Below, one piece after another: positions 23,600 through 38,451 of a stretch of 64,000 nt of DNA. Under the pieces are notes generated by a model, which ran no database searches, was not told the DNA's origin, and saw nothing but the letters and a program-made list of their open reading frames with translations. Source of the stretch: Clostridia bacterium (GTDB taxonomy: Bacteria; Bacillota; Peptococcia; DRI-13; SM3-B62); contig JAHDQS010000024.1 in assembly GCA_018433675.1 (NCBI GenBank), positions 32,399 through 96,398 on the forward strand. The letters are read 5' to 3'. The position numbers and the translations under genes are program-made. The number at the start of each line of letters is the position of its first letter. Position 1 is the stretch's first letter.

Positions 23600-24364
23600 C
23601 TATTTTGTGATTTGTTTCACAAAATTTTCTACCCTCATAAACACTTCCTCCCTTTCCGGCCCAACAGTGATGACATGACCACCCTCTTGCAGCCAAACCA
23701 ATTCCTTTTCTTTGCTTCCCAGCTTACGGTATATGTAAACGGCACTGCGCCTGTCTGCGGTTCTGTCATTCATAGAGTGCAGCACAAGGGCCGGTGCTTT
23801 AATCATCCCTAATTCTTTTTTTACCTTCCGGCATAATTGCAGCAGCGATTTCACTGCCTTAACAGGCATCTTGTTATAGTAGAAGCGACCATTTTCAAAG
23901 TCCTTCTGCCACTGTTCTTTCGTCACGCTTTTCCTTTCAAAACTGTACAAATATTGCAGCAACCAGACAAAATACGCCTTTTTTCTTTTAACAAAGATCG
24001 GTGCACTGAGCGTAACTATTCCAACCGTCTCATAGTTTGCGGCCAAATGGAGACAAAGACTGCCCCCCATTGACAAGCCCACCGGTATAACTACACGTTC
24101 CGGGTACATTCTTCTCAATCGGAGGTATTCCTCTTCAACCACATTATACCAGTCATGCCACGTTTTATCAACTAGGTCTTCCGGTTTAGTTCCATGGCCC
24201 GGCAGCAGCGGGCAGGAGACCCCATAGCCTTTTTTCGACAGAAACTCAGCAAGAGGACGCATCTCTGCCGGCGAACCGGTAAAACCGTGAATCAACAGGC
24301 ATATTGTCTTTTTTTGTCCTTCCCACCAAAACGGGCGGGCATTTTTATGAACACCGATAACCAT
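23600..24364 (-). CDS. Carboxylesterase (Est30-like alpha/beta hydrolase)
   Basis: A 254-residue alpha/beta hydrolase: oxyanion loop [20 protein letters not shown], nucleophile elbow [10 protein letters not shown], acid in [14 protein letters not shown], and catalytic His in EGGHVITVG near the end. It belongs with the small carboxylesterases found between secG and rnr in many Firmicutes. The strong site AAAGGAGGG precedes the ATG. A terminator separates it from hppA upstream, and TATAAT (about 24388-24393) may be its -10. Confidence 0.85.
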   Translation of the reverse strand: MVIGVHKNARPFWWEGQKKTICLLIHGFTGSPAEMRPLAEFLSKKGYGVSCPLLPGHGTKPEDLVDKTWHDWYNVVEEEYLRLRRMYPERVVIPVGLSMGGSLCLHLAANYETVGIVTLSAPIFVKRKKAYFVWLLQYLYSFERKSVTKEQWQKDFENGRFYYNKMPVKAVKSLLQLCRKVKKELGMIKAPALVLHSMNDRTADRRSAVYIYRKLGSKEKELVWLQEGGHVITVGPEREEVFMRVENFVKQITK

Positions 24365-24398
24365 TTAACCGCACCCTCCTTTATTTCATTATACGACA

Positions 24399-24432
24399 AA
24401 AAACACCGGTCAAGATTACAACCGGTGTTTTT
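24399..24432 (-). terminator. Terminator after hppA
   Basis: AAAAACACCGGT (24399-24410) pairs fully with ACCGGTGTTTTT (24421-24432) around a ten-base loop, with T runs on both strands. It lies 34 bases behind the hppA stop. Confidence 0.85.
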
Positions 24433-24465
24433 ATCTTCACTTTTATCTCTCAATTCTTACTGTGT

Positions 24466-26469
24466 CTACATAAAGAGAGGAGCAAATACTAAAGCTACAA
24501 TAGTCATCAATTTAATCAGGATGTTGATGGAGGGCCCTGAGGTATCCTTAAAGGGATCTCCTACCGTATCACCGGTCACGGCTGCGGAATGAGCCTCCGA
24601 ACCTTTGCCACCGTACTCTCCACCCTCGATATATTTTTTCGCATTGTCCCAAGCGCCTCCGGCATTAGCCATCATGATTGCCAACAGGAAACCTGACACC
24701 AACGCTCCGGCCAATAAACCGCCTAGAGCCTCTTTCCCAAGAAAGACGCCAACAGCAATAGGTACTAAAACAGCCATCAAGCCGGGAATGATCATTTCCC
24801 TGATTGCCGCCTGAGTACTGATACTCACACACTTGGCGTAATCAGGCTTGGCTGTGCCTTCCATAATTCCTTCTATCTCTCTGAACTGACGTCTTACCTC
24901 ATCAATCATATCACCTGCGGCCCTGCCCACAGCCCCCATAGTCATCGAGGAGAAAAGATAGGGCAACATCCCGCCGATAAACAAACCTGCAATTACTGAG
25001 GTATCTAAAATACTGAGGGTATCCAGACCAACTGTTGTGGTATATGCACTGAACAGCGCCAGAGCCGTCAAAGCCGCCGAACCAATGGCAAACCCTTTTC
25101 CGATGGCAGCTGTAGTATTACCTACCGCATCGAGACTATCGGTGATCTTCCTTACTGCCGGGTCAAGATGAGCCATTTCGGCAATACCGCCGGCATTATC
25201 CGCTATCGGGCCGTAAGCATCTACCGCCACGACCATCCCGGTGGTTGAAAGCATTCCCACCGCCGCCAGGGCTATCCCGTACAGACCGGCAAATTTGAAA
25301 GCGACCAGAATCGCAATAACGATTACTATCACCGGCAGGGTTGTACTACCCATACCCACACCTAATCCGGCAATAATGTTCGTAGCCGCACCGGTCTGTG
25401 AGGCCTTGGCAATGCCTTTAACCGGTTTATAATCAGCGGAGGTATAATATTCCGTTATTTTACCAATAGTAAATCCAGCTAAAAGTCCTGCAACCGTGGC
25501 AATGAATACGTTCAAACCATTCACCGGACCATCTGCGGGAAGCAGATTGGTGGCAAGAAAATATGTAGCTACCAGCGATAAGACCATAGCAGTAGCTTCT
25601 CCCATATTTAAAGCTTTGGAAGCATTGGCACCCTCGCCTGTCCTAACGAAAAACGTCCCGATGATCGAAGCCACAATACCGGCGGCCGCAACCAAAATCG
25701 GCAGCAAAATACCGTTTTTGCCTAATCCTAACGAAATAGCCAACGCCATTCCGGCGATGATTGAACCGACATACGATTCAAACAGATCGGCTCCCATCCC
25801 AGCTACATCCCCGACGTTATCGCCGACGTTGTCGGCAATGACCGCAGGGTTGCGCGGGTCGTCTTCCGGGATGCCGGCTTCCACCTTGCCGACCAAATCA
25901 GCCCCGACATCCGCCGCTTTGGTATAAATACCGCCACCGACACGACCAAACAGGGCTATTGAACTTGCTCCCAGAGCAAAACCGTTGATCGTACTGGGAT
26001 TGTCAAATAAAAATGTTACTATTCCCAAACCTATCAATCCCAACCCGACAACAGACATTCCCATGACCGCTCCGCCGGAAAATGCCACTCCCAAAGCCTT
26101 GTTAGCACTTTCCTGAGCTGCATTAGCAGTCCTGACATTAGCCTTGGTTGCAACATTCATCCCAATGAACCCGGCTGTCACCGAACATATTGCACCGATA
26201 ATGAAAGACACAGCCGTCTCCGGTTGCAGGCTGTTTGTCCCCGTTGTCAACGAACCGGCAGCAAAAATTGCGATTGCTACAACAATAACAAAGACAACCA
26301 ATGCCCTATATTCTCTGAACAAAAAGGCCATTGCCCCTTCATGAATGGCTTCGGAAATTTCCACCATCTTCTCGCTGCCAGGAGCAACCTTGTTAATTCT
26401 CCTTGTAAGGTAAAACGCAAACAAAAGGGCCACCGCTCCGGCTAATGGCGCCCAGATAGTAAAATTCAT
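24466..26469 (-). CDS. hppA: K+-dependent membrane pyrophosphatase
   Basis: The 667-residue, many-spanning protein carries the pyrophosphate-binding motifs ([53 protein letters not shown] and the C-terminal [35 protein letters not shown]). The [17 protein letters not shown] stretch has Ala where K+-independent enzymes have Lys, which indicates K+ stimulation. Such enzymes pump H+ or Na+ outward with the energy of pyrophosphate; the ion cannot be decided with confidence here. The gene follows secG by 39 bases and ends in a terminator. Confidence 0.95.
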   Translation of the reverse strand: MNFTIWAPLAGAVALLFAFYLTRRINKVAPGSEKMVEISEAIHEGAMAFLFREYRALVVFVIVVAIAIFAAGSLTTGTNSLQPETAVSFIIGAICSVTAGFIGMNVATKANVRTANAAQESANKALGVAFSGGAVMGMSVVGLGLIGLGIVTFLFDNPSTINGFALGASSIALFGRVGGGIYTKAADVGADLVGKVEAGIPEDDPRNPAVIADNVGDNVGDVAGMGADLFESYVGSIIAGMALAISLGLGKNGILLPILVAAAGIVASIIGTFFVRTGEGANASKALNMGEATAMVLSLVATYFLATNLLPADGPVNGLNVFIATVAGLLAGFTIGKITEYYTSADYKPVKGIAKASQTGAATNIIAGLGVGMGSTTLPVIVIVIAILVAFKFAGLYGIALAAVGMLSTTGMVVAVDAYGPIADNAGGIAEMAHLDPAVRKITDSLDAVGNTTAAIGKGFAIGSAALTALALFSAYTTTVGLDTLSILDTSVIAGLFIGGMLPYLFSSMTMGAVGRAAGDMIDEVRRQFREIEGIMEGTAKPDYAKCVSISTQAAIREMIIPGLMAVLVPIAVGVFLGKEALGGLLAGALVSGFLLAIMMANAGGAWDNAKKYIEGGEYGGKGSEAHSAAVTGDTVGDPFKDTSGPSINILIKLMTIVALVFAPLFM

Positions 26470-26508
26470 CTGACTTTCCTCCTTATTATACCTCTTTCAC
26501 AAACATAG

Positions 26509-26742
26509 CTACAGTATCGAAAGAAGCAAGGTAAACAGCATAAAGGATACTGCTGAAACCAATGCTAGTTTACTCAACAAGCGATCCATGCTTTTCTTTT
26601 TACCAAAAAGCGTTTCGGCTCCGCCGGCAATCGCACCAGACACCCCGGCACTTTTGCCCGACTGTAGTAGAACGGTTGCGATTAGACTTATTGAGGCTAT
26701 AATCTGCAAGACTAAAATAAATGTTTTCAAACCCGGAAACAC
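26509..26742 (-). CDS. secG: Protein translocase subunit SecG
   Basis: A 77-residue protein with two transmembrane segments (FILVLQIIASISLIATVLLQ and LALVSAVSFMLFTLLLSIL) and the SecG loop GKSAGVSGAIAGGAETLFGKKKS between them. It is part of the SecYEG channel. It sits between eno and hppA, as is usual for Firmicutes in which secG follows the glycolytic genes. Confidence 0.95.
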   Translation of the reverse strand: MFPGLKTFILVLQIIASISLIATVLLQSGKSAGVSGAIAGGAETLFGKKKSMDRLLSKLALVSAVSFMLFTLLLSIL

Positions 26743-26785
26743 CCCCTCCTCCAGTAATGGAACAAAAACATTTTATCACACTAAC

Positions 26786-29636
<2,851 letters not shown>

Positions 29637-29673
29637 GAACTCTCCCCCTTGTCTCTTTTGGTGCTATACCGGG

Positions 29674-30855
29674 TCATTTGTCTGCCAACACAACAAGTCC
29701 CGGCAATTCTTTTCCCTCTAAGAATTCAAGGGAAGCCCCTCCTCCTGTCGAGACATGAAATATCCTCTCGGTTAATCCTGTTTTTCTGACGGCAGCCACA
29801 ACATCACCGCCGCCGACAACAGCCTTCGCCGTTGAATCAGCCACCGCAACGGCAATCCTCCTCGTTCCTTCGGCAAAATCCGGTAATTCATAGACACCCA
29901 GCGGCCCATTCCAGACAATCGTCCTGGCCTTTCCAATAGCCTCCTCGAAAGTCTTTACCGTATCCGACCCTATATCCAACGCCGTCCAGTCTTTGGGCAC
30001 TTCATTTACAGCTACTGTACGTTTTTTTGTACCCTCTTTAAACTCCTCGGCTACCACCAGATCACTGGGCAGCAAAAGCCTCACTCCTGTTTTTTCAGCC
30101 TTAGCCAACAGCTCTCTGGCCGCCTCAACCTTGTCTTCCTCCACCAGGGATTTACCCATATTATAACCGGCGGCCTTTAAAAAGGTATTGGCCATTCCCC
30201 CACCCAACAATAGATAATCTACTCTCTCAAGCAGGTTATTGATTACGCCGATCTTATCGCTCACCTTAGCGCCGCCCAGAATAGCCAAAAAAGGCTTGAC
30301 CGGCTTGTGCAACGCAAAGGAAAGCGCCTTAAGCTCTTTTTCCATCAGCAAACCCGCCACGGCCGGCAAAAGCTTGGCTACCCCTACCGTTGAAGCATGG
30401 GCCCGATGAGCGGTGGCAAAAGCATCGTTCACATAAATGTCCGCCAAGGCGGCCAAGGCTTTAGCGAACCCCTCCTCGTTTTTTTCCTCCTGAGGGTAAA
30501 AACGAGAGTTTTCTAAAAGCAACACCTGTCCCGCTTTCATTCCGGCAACAGCCTGCAAAGATTCCTCCCCGCCGCAATCACCGGCAAACAACACTTTCTG
30601 TCCTAAAAGATGACCGAGATAAGCAGTCAGAGGTCGAACACTCATCTCCGGAACCACTTTACCCTTCGGTCTCCCTAAGTGTGTCACTAGGATAACCTTA
30701 GCCCCTTCTTCCTGCAAGTACCTGATCGTCGGTAAAACTGCCGTCAGGCGCGTATCATCTTCGATAGCGCCATTATTTAAAGGGACATTGAAGTCAACAC
30801 GGACCAAGACCCTTTGTCCTTTCACTTCCACATCCTTGACGGTTTTTTTGTTCAC
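29674..30855 (-). CDS. pgk: Phosphoglycerate kinase
   Basis: The 393-residue protein has the PGK marks: VLVRVDFNVPLNNG, LVTHLGRPKG, VLLLENSRFYPQEEKNE, LGGAKVSDKIGVINNLL, VWNGPLGVYELPDFAEGT and STGGGASLEFLEGKELPG. It makes ATP from 1,3-bisphosphoglycerate. It starts at GTG behind AGGGAG, 29 bases after gap. It is not fused to triosephosphate isomerase. Confidence 0.98.
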   Translation of the reverse strand: MNKKTVKDVEVKGQRVLVRVDFNVPLNNGAIEDDTRLTAVLPTIRYLQEEGAKVILVTHLGRPKGKVVPEMSVRPLTAYLGHLLGQKVLFAGDCGGEESLQAVAGMKAGQVLLLENSRFYPQEEKNEEGFAKALAALADIYVNDAFATAHRAHASTVGVAKLLPAVAGLLMEKELKALSFALHKPVKPFLAILGGAKVSDKIGVINNLLERVDYLLLGGGMANTFLKAAGYNMGKSLVEEDKVEAARELLAKAEKTGVRLLLPSDLVVAEEFKEGTKKRTVAVNEVPKDWTALDIGSDTVKTFEEAIGKARTIVWNGPLGVYELPDFAEGTRRIAVAVADSTAKAVVGGGDVVAAVRKTGLTERIFHVSTGGGASLEFLEGKELPGLVVLADK

Positions 30856-30884
30856 TGTCCAGACTCCCTTCTTTCCGGTAATGG

Positions 30885-31949
<1,065 letters not shown>

Positions 31950-31967
31950 TTAACCATAGTACAGACC

Positions 31968-32000
31968 TAAAAAACCCGTGCGCAATACACAGGTTTTTTT
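31968..32000 (-). terminator. Terminator after rpoN
   Basis: On the minus strand CCTGTG-TATTGCG-CACGGG is followed by six T. It lies 25 bases behind the rpoN stop and isolates the glycolytic genes. Confidence 0.75.
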
Positions 32001-32024
32001 ATATATAGGATATCTCAGTGTCTG

Positions 32025-33404
32025 TCAAAACCTCTTGCGAGCGCAGGCATTAGGTATCCCCATTTCCTCGCGGTATTTGGAAATGGTCCTTCTGGCAATA
32101 CTAACACCATCCTTCATAAACATATTGGAAAGCTCCTGGTCGCTGAAAGGTTTTCCCGGATCCTCTTCCCCCACCATTTCCTTAAGCCGTCTCTTTATGC
32201 TCTCCGAAGACGTACTGCCACCTTCGTTTGTTGACAACCCTGGGTTAAAAAAGAACTTAAACTCAAAAATACCGTGGGGCGTCTGAATATATTTATTAGC
32301 TGTCGCTCGGCTCACAGTGGATTCATGTACATCAACCATTTCAGCCACCTGTTTTAAAGTCAGAGGCTTTAAAAATTTTATCCCCCGGTCAAAAAACCCT
32401 CTTTGCTTCTTCAGCAGGGCATTTGTTACCTTATATATAGTAGTCCTGCGCTGTTCAATGCTGCGAATCAGCCACATGGCCTGGTTGAGCTTGCCTTCGA
32501 CAAAATCGCGGGTACTATCATCAGTCTTACTCGTCTTATTCAGAATTGAACTGTAAGTCTTATTAATTGTTAAACGCGGAACATTATTATCATTAATAAT
32601 AATTACATACTCATCCTCAATCCGTTCAACCAGCACGTCCGGAACGATATAGCGCACGTCGTTGGTGCCTCCGAAGGAAGCTCCTGGTTTAGGATTCAAG
32701 GTTTTGATAGTATCTGCAAGTTCCTGTACCTTTGTCACAGAAATATTCATCGCCTGAGCAACACGATTGAGCTTACCGGTGGCAATATTCTCCAAATGGT
32801 TTTCAACTAAATCGCACAAATCCTCCCTTATCAGCTCTTTTCTCTGCAGCTGAAGAAGAATACATTCCTTTAAATCCCGGCCTCCCACCCCAGGCGGGTC
32901 AAAGCTCTGGATAATCGACAATGCTCCCTCTACCTCTTTTTCCGTGCAACCCATATCCTCTGCGGCTTGCTGCAGAGAAACGGTCAAATAACCGCTGGGA
33001 TTGATGTTTCCTAAAAGGTATTCGGCAAGATCTCGCTCTCTTTCTGCAAGATCTAAATATCCAAGCTGTGTAAGCAGGTAATCATTCAAGGTTAAACTCT
33101 TTGTTACAAAATCCTCAAAAACAATCTCCGGCTTGACCTCACGCGGTTCTTTGCGCTCAGGCACCTCTGCCAATTCATTGTACAAGTACTCCCAGTCAAT
33201 CTCTGTTTCCTTTTCCTTCTTTTCCTGGGTAACGATGTTCTCCTCTTCATTGATTTCTATCATTGGGTTTTCCTCTATCATTTGGTTGACAAAATCCACC
33301 AATTCCAGCGAGGAAAACTGCAGGATTTTTATGGCTTGTCGAAGTTCAGGTGTCATTATCAGCTTTTGCGCTTGCTCTAAACGGATCCCAAAAGACAGAT
33401 TCAT
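32025..33404 (-). CDS. rpoN: RNA polymerase sigma-54 factor
   Basis: The 459-residue protein has the N-terminal activator-interacting region (FGIRLEQAQKLIMTPELRQAIKILQFSSLELVDFV), an acidic linker, the core-binding part (DPPGVGGRDLKECILLQL), the helix-turn-helix LTLKQVAEMVDVHESTVSRATANKYIQTPHG and the RpoN box ARRTISKYREEMGIP at the C-terminus. It directs transcription from -24/-12 promoters with AAA+ activators; no activator is encoded in the window. The start at 33404 follows AAAGGAG. Confidence 0.97.
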   Translation of the reverse strand: MNLSFGIRLEQAQKLIMTPELRQAIKILQFSSLELVDFVNQMIEENPMIEINEEENIVTQEKKEKETEIDWEYLYNELAEVPERKEPREVKPEIVFEDFVTKSLTLNDYLLTQLGYLDLAERERDLAEYLLGNINPSGYLTVSLQQAAEDMGCTEKEVEGALSIIQSFDPPGVGGRDLKECILLQLQRKELIREDLCDLVENHLENIATGKLNRVAQAMNISVTKVQELADTIKTLNPKPGASFGGTNDVRYIVPDVLVERIEDEYVIIINDNNVPRLTINKTYSSILNKTSKTDDSTRDFVEGKLNQAMWLIRSIEQRRTTIYKVTNALLKKQRGFFDRGIKFLKPLTLKQVAEMVDVHESTVSRATANKYIQTPHGIFEFKFFFNPGLSTNEGGSTSSESIKRRLKEMVGEEDPGKPFSDQELSNMFMKDGVSIARRTISKYREEMGIPNACARKRF

Positions 33405-33528
33405 ATCCCGCCGACTCCTTTCAATGCACCTTCCCGTTACCAGAAAGACAAACAAAGGCCTCCGTCATTATCAACAGGTGCCCATACAAACCTTCTTTGT
33501 ATGCAAATATTATACCATAAATAAAACA

Positions 33529-33563
33529 AAAAAGGTACGTCCATAATTATAACGTACCTTTTT
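33529..33563 (-). terminator. Terminator after ferredoxin gene
   Basis: AAAAAGGTACGT (33529-33540) pairs with ACGTACCTTTTT (33552-33563). It works in both directions by sequence and separates the ferredoxin gene from rpoN. Confidence 0.85.
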
Positions 33564-33616
33564 GCATTAAAATACTTACTCAAACTTTCTCGGCCCTGTT
33601 GCCTTTCCCTGCCATA

Positions 33617-33793
<177 letters not shown>

Positions 33794-33880
33794 TCACCTC
33801 CGAAATATCTATATTGCAACCAATACCAATTATACTAAAATAATTTGCAAAAAAACAGCAGCAATTATATCTAACCGTTA

Positions 33881-34840
33881 TTATTTTCCCATCTTCCCCA
33901 ATCTTCCCCGCAACTCGTCGGCATATTCTTCTATTTTCCTCATTCTGTGATTGACCCCGGACTTACCGATAGGGGGTTCCATCATTTCCCCCAACTCCTT
34001 CAGACTCACATCCGGATTGTCTCTGCGCAACAAAGCAATGTCCTGCAAACGCCGCGGCAGCTTATCAAGACCCACAAACTCGTCAAGCAGATTTATGTTC
34101 TCTATTTGTCTCAACGAAGCATTGACCGTCTTATTCAAATTGGCGGTTTCGCAATTGACAATCCTGTTTACCTCATTTCGCACACCCTTCACAATCCTGA
34201 TATTTTCAAAACTCAGTAAGGCCTGGTGCGCTCCGATAATACTTAAAAAAGCAATAATCTGCTCACTTTCCTTCAAATAAACAACATGCCATTTCTTCCT
34301 GCTGCTTACCTTGGCTTGAAGCATAGGAAAGCTGTTGATCACATCTACCAAAAAATGAGCATAATTAAAGTCATTGGCAATAATTTCCAAATGGTAATGA
34401 CCCTCTGGATTGCTTACCGAGCCTGCACCTAAAAAAACCCCTCTCAAAAAGCTGCGTCGACAGCACTGTTTACTGATCAAAGACGGCTTAATCCCGGAAC
34501 ATATCATCCCCCTATCCCCCAAAATACCCAGCTGTTCCAAATACTCAACCATTTGTGGGTGTGCTGCTAATTTAATATCGTAAATGTTTCTCTTTTTCAA
34601 TTTTGTCCTGCGTTGTACAAGTATTTCAACTTTAAGTGGAAAAAGCTGTTTTATCAGTCGAAATATTTTTCTCGCCACGGCAGCATTCTCGGTACGAATA
34701 TGTACGCCGATATTCCGCTGACCGGCAATACTAAGGGACCCGTTCATTCTCACTATCGCCGCTAATTCCGCTAGGCGGCAGCACTCCCCTTCCGGATAGA
34801 TCCTAGCAAGTTCATCCTTGGCCTGTGTTGAGAAAGACAT
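33881..34840 (-). CDS. whiA: WhiA-family DNA-binding protein
   Basis: The 319-residue protein has an N-terminal LAGLIDADG-like half (FLRGVFLGAGSVSNPEGHYHLEI) and a C-terminal helix-turn-helix (DNPDVSLKELGEMMEPPIGKSGVNHRMRKIEEYADEL). WhiA affects division and, in Actinobacteria, sporulation. The start at 34840 follows GAGGAGG; an upstream ATG (34882) lacks a site. It closes the conserved rapZ-yvcK-whiA operon. Confidence 0.95.
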   Translation of the reverse strand: MSFSTQAKDELARIYPEGECCRLAELAAIVRMNGSLSIAGQRNIGVHIRTENAAVARKIFRLIKQLFPLKVEILVQRRTKLKKRNIYDIKLAAHPQMVEYLEQLGILGDRGMICSGIKPSLISKQCCRRSFLRGVFLGAGSVSNPEGHYHLEIIANDFNYAHFLVDVINSFPMLQAKVSSRKKWHVVYLKESEQIIAFLSIIGAHQALLSFENIRIVKGVRNEVNRIVNCETANLNKTVNASLRQIENINLLDEFVGLDKLPRRLQDIALLRRDNPDVSLKELGEMMEPPIGKSGVNHRMRKIEEYADELRGRLGKMGK

Positions 34841-34885
34841 CTGCCTACCTCCTCGCAGTTCATTTCCTTTCATTTTACCCAATCA

Positions 34886-35926
34886 TCAAAACCCTAATAT
34901 CCTTTCGATAAGGAGCCGGGCCAGTTTATGTGAATCATGCCTGAGATAACCGTCACTGCAAAGAAGAGGAGCCGTTGCAACATTAACATAAAAACCCTTC
35001 AGTTTCTCTTTATCGATTTTTACAGGCACAGACCCTTCCCGGGCATACCTTTCCTTATATTCTGCCGGTATCGCTTCGTCGTTTAACACAACATGATCCA
35101 CCAACCCCGGAACAGAATGGGTGTAAATTGCCCTAAGATGGTCGCTTGCGCTATACCCGTCGGTTTCACCCGGTTGTGTCATAATATTGGCCACATAGGC
35201 CTTAACCCCTCTAGATTGCCCAATAGCCTCAACGATCCCCGGTACCAGCAGATTGGGGATGATACTTGTGTAAAGGCTACCCGGGCCAATTACAACCAGG
35301 TCAGCCTCTAAAATAGCCTCCAGAGCCTCCGGCAAAGGCTGACTCTGTTCGGGCAAAGTAAAGACCCTTTTTATAGTCTTCGCTGAACGGGTAATATTAC
35401 TCTCCCCCAACACCTTTGAACCATCCTCCATTTTGGCACCTAGCACAATATTATCCAGTGTCGACGGCAGGACCCGCCCGCGAATAGCCAGTACCTTGCT
35501 CACTTCCTCAATGGCAGTCTCAAAGCTCCCGGACATATCTGCCAAAGCCGTAATCAAAAGGTTACCTAAATTATGACCTTCCAGGCCGCTGCCACTTTTG
35601 AACCGATAACTAAAGAGCCGTTTCATGGCCGGTTCGGTATCCGCCAGCGCAACCAGACAGTTGCGCAAATCTCCCGGCGGCAGGATACCAAACTGACCCC
35701 TCAGCTTGCCCGAACTGCCGCCATCGTCAGTCACCGCCACAATGGCGGTAATATTTGCCGTATACTGCTTTAATCCTCTTAACATCACCGAAAGCCCCGT
35801 GCCGCCGCCAAGCACCGCAATACGAGGTCCTTTTCTCAACTGCCTGTTTTGATAGGCCTCCGAGGCTCCGTTCCACGGATAAAGGGCCGTAAACCCCCGT
35901 GTCCGCAGTCTACGTAAGAATTTCAA
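34886..35926 (-). CDS. yvcK: YvcK/GlmR-family UDP-sugar-binding regulator
   Basis: The 346-residue protein contains [51 protein letters not shown] and [20 protein letters not shown], all typical of the CofD-like fold of YvcK. In Bacillus it binds UDP-GlcNAc and supports cell-wall synthesis during gluconeogenic growth. It overlaps rapZ by four bases (ATGA) and is followed by whiA. Confidence 0.96.
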   Translation of the reverse strand: MKFLRRLRTRGFTALYPWNGASEAYQNRQLRKGPRIAVLGGGTGLSVMLRGLKQYTANITAIVAVTDDGGSSGKLRGQFGILPPGDLRNCLVALADTEPAMKRLFSYRFKSGSGLEGHNLGNLLITALADMSGSFETAIEEVSKVLAIRGRVLPSTLDNIVLGAKMEDGSKVLGESNITRSAKTIKRVFTLPEQSQPLPEALEAILEADLVVIGPGSLYTSIIPNLLVPGIVEAIGQSRGVKAYVANIMTQPGETDGYSASDHLRAIYTHSVPGLVDHVVLNDEAIPAEYKERYAREGSVPVKIDKEKLKGFYVNVATAPLLCSDGYLRHDSHKLARLLIERILGF

Positions 35927-36819
35927 CGCGGCTCCTCCTCTGCCCCTTTTCTTTCCACATCACGATGCCGCACAGACACCTTGTACTCGCTGCCGGAAAG
36001 CATTTCTCCCATCTTAACAGCCAAAGCCACCGAGCGGTGCCTGCCCCCTGTGCAGCCAATCGCAATAACCAGGTGTGTTTTACCTTCCTGCAAATAATGG
36101 GGGAGTAAAAACAGCAAAATATCATAATACTTTTTGAGGAACTCCTCCGTTACGGCTTTTTTCAGAACATAATCTCTTACTTTTTCATCGCATCCCGTCT
36201 GTGCAGACAGTTCCCCGATATAAAAGGGATTGGGCAAAAACCTCACATCCACCACCAAGTCGGCATCCAGCGGGATGCCGTACTTATAGCCAAAGGACAT
36301 CACCGTAACCTGCATCCTGACCTTTTTATTATGCGGTCCGAACAGCTCAATGATCTCTTCCTTTAGTTGATTCGCACCCAAACCGGTAGTATCGATGATC
36401 TTATTCGCCACACCCCGCAGCTCTTCCAAACGCTTCCTTTCCAGAAGGATATCCTCAAGCAGCCTGCTGTGATTAGAAAGAGGATGCCTTCGTCTGGTTT
36501 CCTTGAACCTTTGCACCAAAGCCTCGGTACTCGCTTCCAAAAAAAGAATTTCATAGGCAATGCCGCTTTTTTTTAATTCGTCCAATGATTGAAAAAGTTT
36601 GTCGAAAAATCCTCCGCCCCGTATATCAATTACCAGAGCCACCTTTTTGACTCTTCTTTCCGCCTCCAGATATAATTCCGCAAACTTTGACAACAGCGCT
36701 GGCGGAAGATTATCGACACAAAAATACCCGATATCCTCCAAAGCCCGAATTGCACAGGTTTTGCCAGCACCGGACATTCCGGTAATGATCAGATAATTAA
36801 AATCATTTGAACTATCCAT
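35923..36819 (-). CDS. rapZ: RapZ/YvcJ nucleotide-binding protein
   Basis: The 298-residue protein has a P-loop ([30 protein letters not shown]) and the RapZ C-terminal domain ([27 protein letters not shown], then [21 protein letters not shown]). RapZ controls GlmS mRNA decay in E. coli; the Firmicutes homologue YvcJ hydrolyses GTP and its target is less clear. It is the first gene of the rapZ-yvcK-whiA operon. Confidence 0.96.
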   Translation of the reverse strand: MDSSNDFNYLIITGMSGAGKTCAIRALEDIGYFCVDNLPPALLSKFAELYLEAERRVKKVALVIDIRGGGFFDKLFQSLDELKKSGIAYEILFLEASTEALVQRFKETRRRHPLSNHSRLLEDILLERKRLEELRGVANKIIDTTGLGANQLKEEIIELFGPHNKKVRMQVTVMSFGYKYGIPLDADLVVDVRFLPNPFYIGELSAQTGCDEKVRDYVLKKAVTEEFLKKYYDILLFLLPHYLQEGKTHLVIAIGCTGGRHRSVALAVKMGEMLSGSEYKVSVRHRDVERKGAEEEPR

Positions 36820-36860
36820 TTTTATCAGCTCCCGTTGCCACTATTATAAACCAGAACAGT

Positions 36861-36882
36861 ATAAAAAAAACACCCCTGAGGG
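36861..36882 (-). terminator. Terminator after Spo0E-like gene
   Basis: On the minus strand CCCC-TCA-GGGG is followed by TG and eight T. It lies 23 bases behind the stop at 36905. Confidence 0.7.
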
Positions 36883-36904
36883 GCATTTTCACATTCATAC
36901 CTCA

Positions 36905-37096
36905 TTACAATTTTATTTTTCTGCCTACACCACGTTCATCATACATATATTTAACAATAAGCTTGTCCAGACGCCTGCTGACCTCGCAAATCCTTTTTGT
37001 ACTCAACACTTCTTTTCTTCCGTTAACAACGAGATATAGTTCTTTTCGTAAGCGTTCAATTTCCTGAAGTGTTTTATCTTCAGTGTTCTTGAACAT
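36905..37096 (-). CDS. Spo0E-like aspartyl-phosphate phosphatase
   Basis: A 63-residue helical hairpin protein: LQEIERLRKELYLVVNGRK, then CEVSRRLDKLIVKYM, the SxxLD motif of Spo0E-family phosphatases (SRRLD here, SQELD in Bacillus). They remove phosphate from Spo0A~P and delay sporulation. The start at 37096 follows GGAGGGCAAA; longer in-frame starts exist but lack a site. It is a hint that the organism forms endospores. Confidence 0.8.
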   Translation of the reverse strand: MFKNTEDKTLQEIERLRKELYLVVNGRKEVLSTKRICEVSRRLDKLIVKYMYDERGVGRKIKL

Positions 37097-37221
37097 TTTG
37101 CCCTCCATATATTTATTTTCTCTAGCTATTGACTTTATTCGACTTTCATTCTCGTTTTCCTGCCAACAAAACAATATTTTTTGCAAAATATGTTAATTTA
37201 TGTATTTATGCTCCTCACTCT

Positions 37222-38022
37222 TCACTCGTTCAACACCCATTTTTCTATCGCTTCCGCCACCCCGTCGTCATCATTGGCGCGTGTGATATAATCTGCCTGC
37301 TGTTTGATCTCCGGCACCGCATTCTCCATGGCCACCCCTAAACCCGCATATTGAATCATGTCCAAATCGTTCCAGCTATCGCCAACCGCCATAACCTGCT
37401 GGGCCGTCAAATCCATGCTATCGGCCAAACTCTCCAAGGCTAGCCCTTTGGTGGCCTTAGGATGACCCAACTCGAGAAAGTGTGGTTTAGAACGGGTCAC
37501 CACAAAGTTTCCCCTACAAAGAGAAGACAAATCACGGGTCAGGACATCCAACTTTTTCTCCTCTGCAATCACCACGATTTTCGAGGGCGGGGCCGTCAAC
37601 GCCTCAGAAAGGTCGTTCACCGTGTGCACAGGCACCCGTGAAAGCTTTTTGTACCTATGTCCTTCCGGAGAAAGTTTCTCCATAAAAAGCTCATCATTAA
37701 TATAAAGGTTAACGTGCAAACCGTAAGGTCGGATAAAGTCGATCAGTTCACCGGCCAGCGGAATCGGTAGCGGTTGATGGTAAACGACCCGTCCGTCCGC
37801 ATATTTTACCAAGGCACCCTGGTAGGTAATCAAGGGCAAATCTATCTTAAGATCAAGAGCGTAGGGCAAAGCCGAAGCATACATCCTGCCCGTAGCCAAA
37901 GTCACCGCCACTTTTTTCCCCACAGCTTTGGCAATCGCCCTTTTCGCGCGCGGAGAAATCGTCAAATCGTTTTTTAACAATGTATCGTCAAGATCTATAG
38001 CTATCAACTTAATGTCCTTCAC
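37222..38022 (-). CDS. Cof-type HAD phosphatase
   Basis: The 266-residue protein has the HAD motifs: IAIDLDDTLLKND (nucleophile and acid Asp), TLATGRM, K in KATKGLALE and VMAVGDSWNDLDMIQYAG, with a C2-type cap between. Cof/YidA proteins hydrolyse sugar phosphates and flavin or pyridoxal phosphates. The substrate is not readable from sequence. Confidence 0.9.
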   Translation of the reverse strand: MKDIKLIAIDLDDTLLKNDLTISPRAKRAIAKAVGKKVAVTLATGRMYASALPYALDLKIDLPLITYQGALVKYADGRVVYHQPLPIPLAGELIDFIRPYGLHVNLYINDELFMEKLSPEGHRYKKLSRVPVHTVNDLSEALTAPPSKIVVIAEEKKLDVLTRDLSSLCRGNFVVTRSKPHFLELGHPKATKGLALESLADSMDLTAQQVMAVGDSWNDLDMIQYAGLGVAMENAVPEIKQQADYITRANDDDGVAEAIEKWVLNE

Positions 38023-38049
38023 AGTAAACCTCCTGCCATGTTTATATTG

Positions 38050-38391
38050 CTAATCATCTGAAACAAGGGCTGTTAACAGGGAACTGGCTAAGGAAATAAG
38101 TATCGAGCCTAAAACAGCCGTGAAAAAACCTCTCACTTCAAAACCACTCACTAAAGACGCAGTCAGTTTCAGCATAATACCGTTGATAATGAAGGTAAGC
38201 AACCCCAGCGTAAGTAAGTTGAGCGGCAGTGTAAAAAACAAAAGCACCGGTCTGATTATCGCATTGACTATCCCCAAAACCAAAGAAGCCACCAAAGCAG
38301 CCCCGAACCCGCTGAGTTGGATGCCTTCCAGCAAATAAGCCGTCAAAATTAAGGCTAAGCCGTTTAAAACCCAACGAATCAACATACGCAT
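38050..38391 (-). CDS. Small four-helix membrane protein (PF04020, 'phage holin family')
   Basis: A 113-residue protein with four hydrophobic segments and the family stretch LGIVNAIIRPVLLFFTLPLNLLTLGLLTFIINGIMLKL. Members are labelled holin-like but occur as ordinary chromosomal genes; their role is unknown. It lies 27 bases downstream-wise before the HAD gene's upstream end, and no phage genes are near. Confidence 0.8.
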   Translation of the reverse strand: MRMLIRWVLNGLALILTAYLLEGIQLSGFGAALVASLVLGIVNAIIRPVLLFFTLPLNLLTLGLLTFIINGIMLKLTASLVSGFEVRGFFTAVLGSILISLASSLLTALVSDD

Positions 38392-38451
38392 CTTCTCTTC
38401 CCCCTCCCAACTAGTACCCGCGTTTCCGATGTCCTACGACTTAAAACGATG

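Noticed and set aside
38050..38391. Prophage lysis gene (holin)
   Set aside because: The family name suggests it, but no endolysin or other phage gene is near and the family is found in ordinary chromosomal settings.
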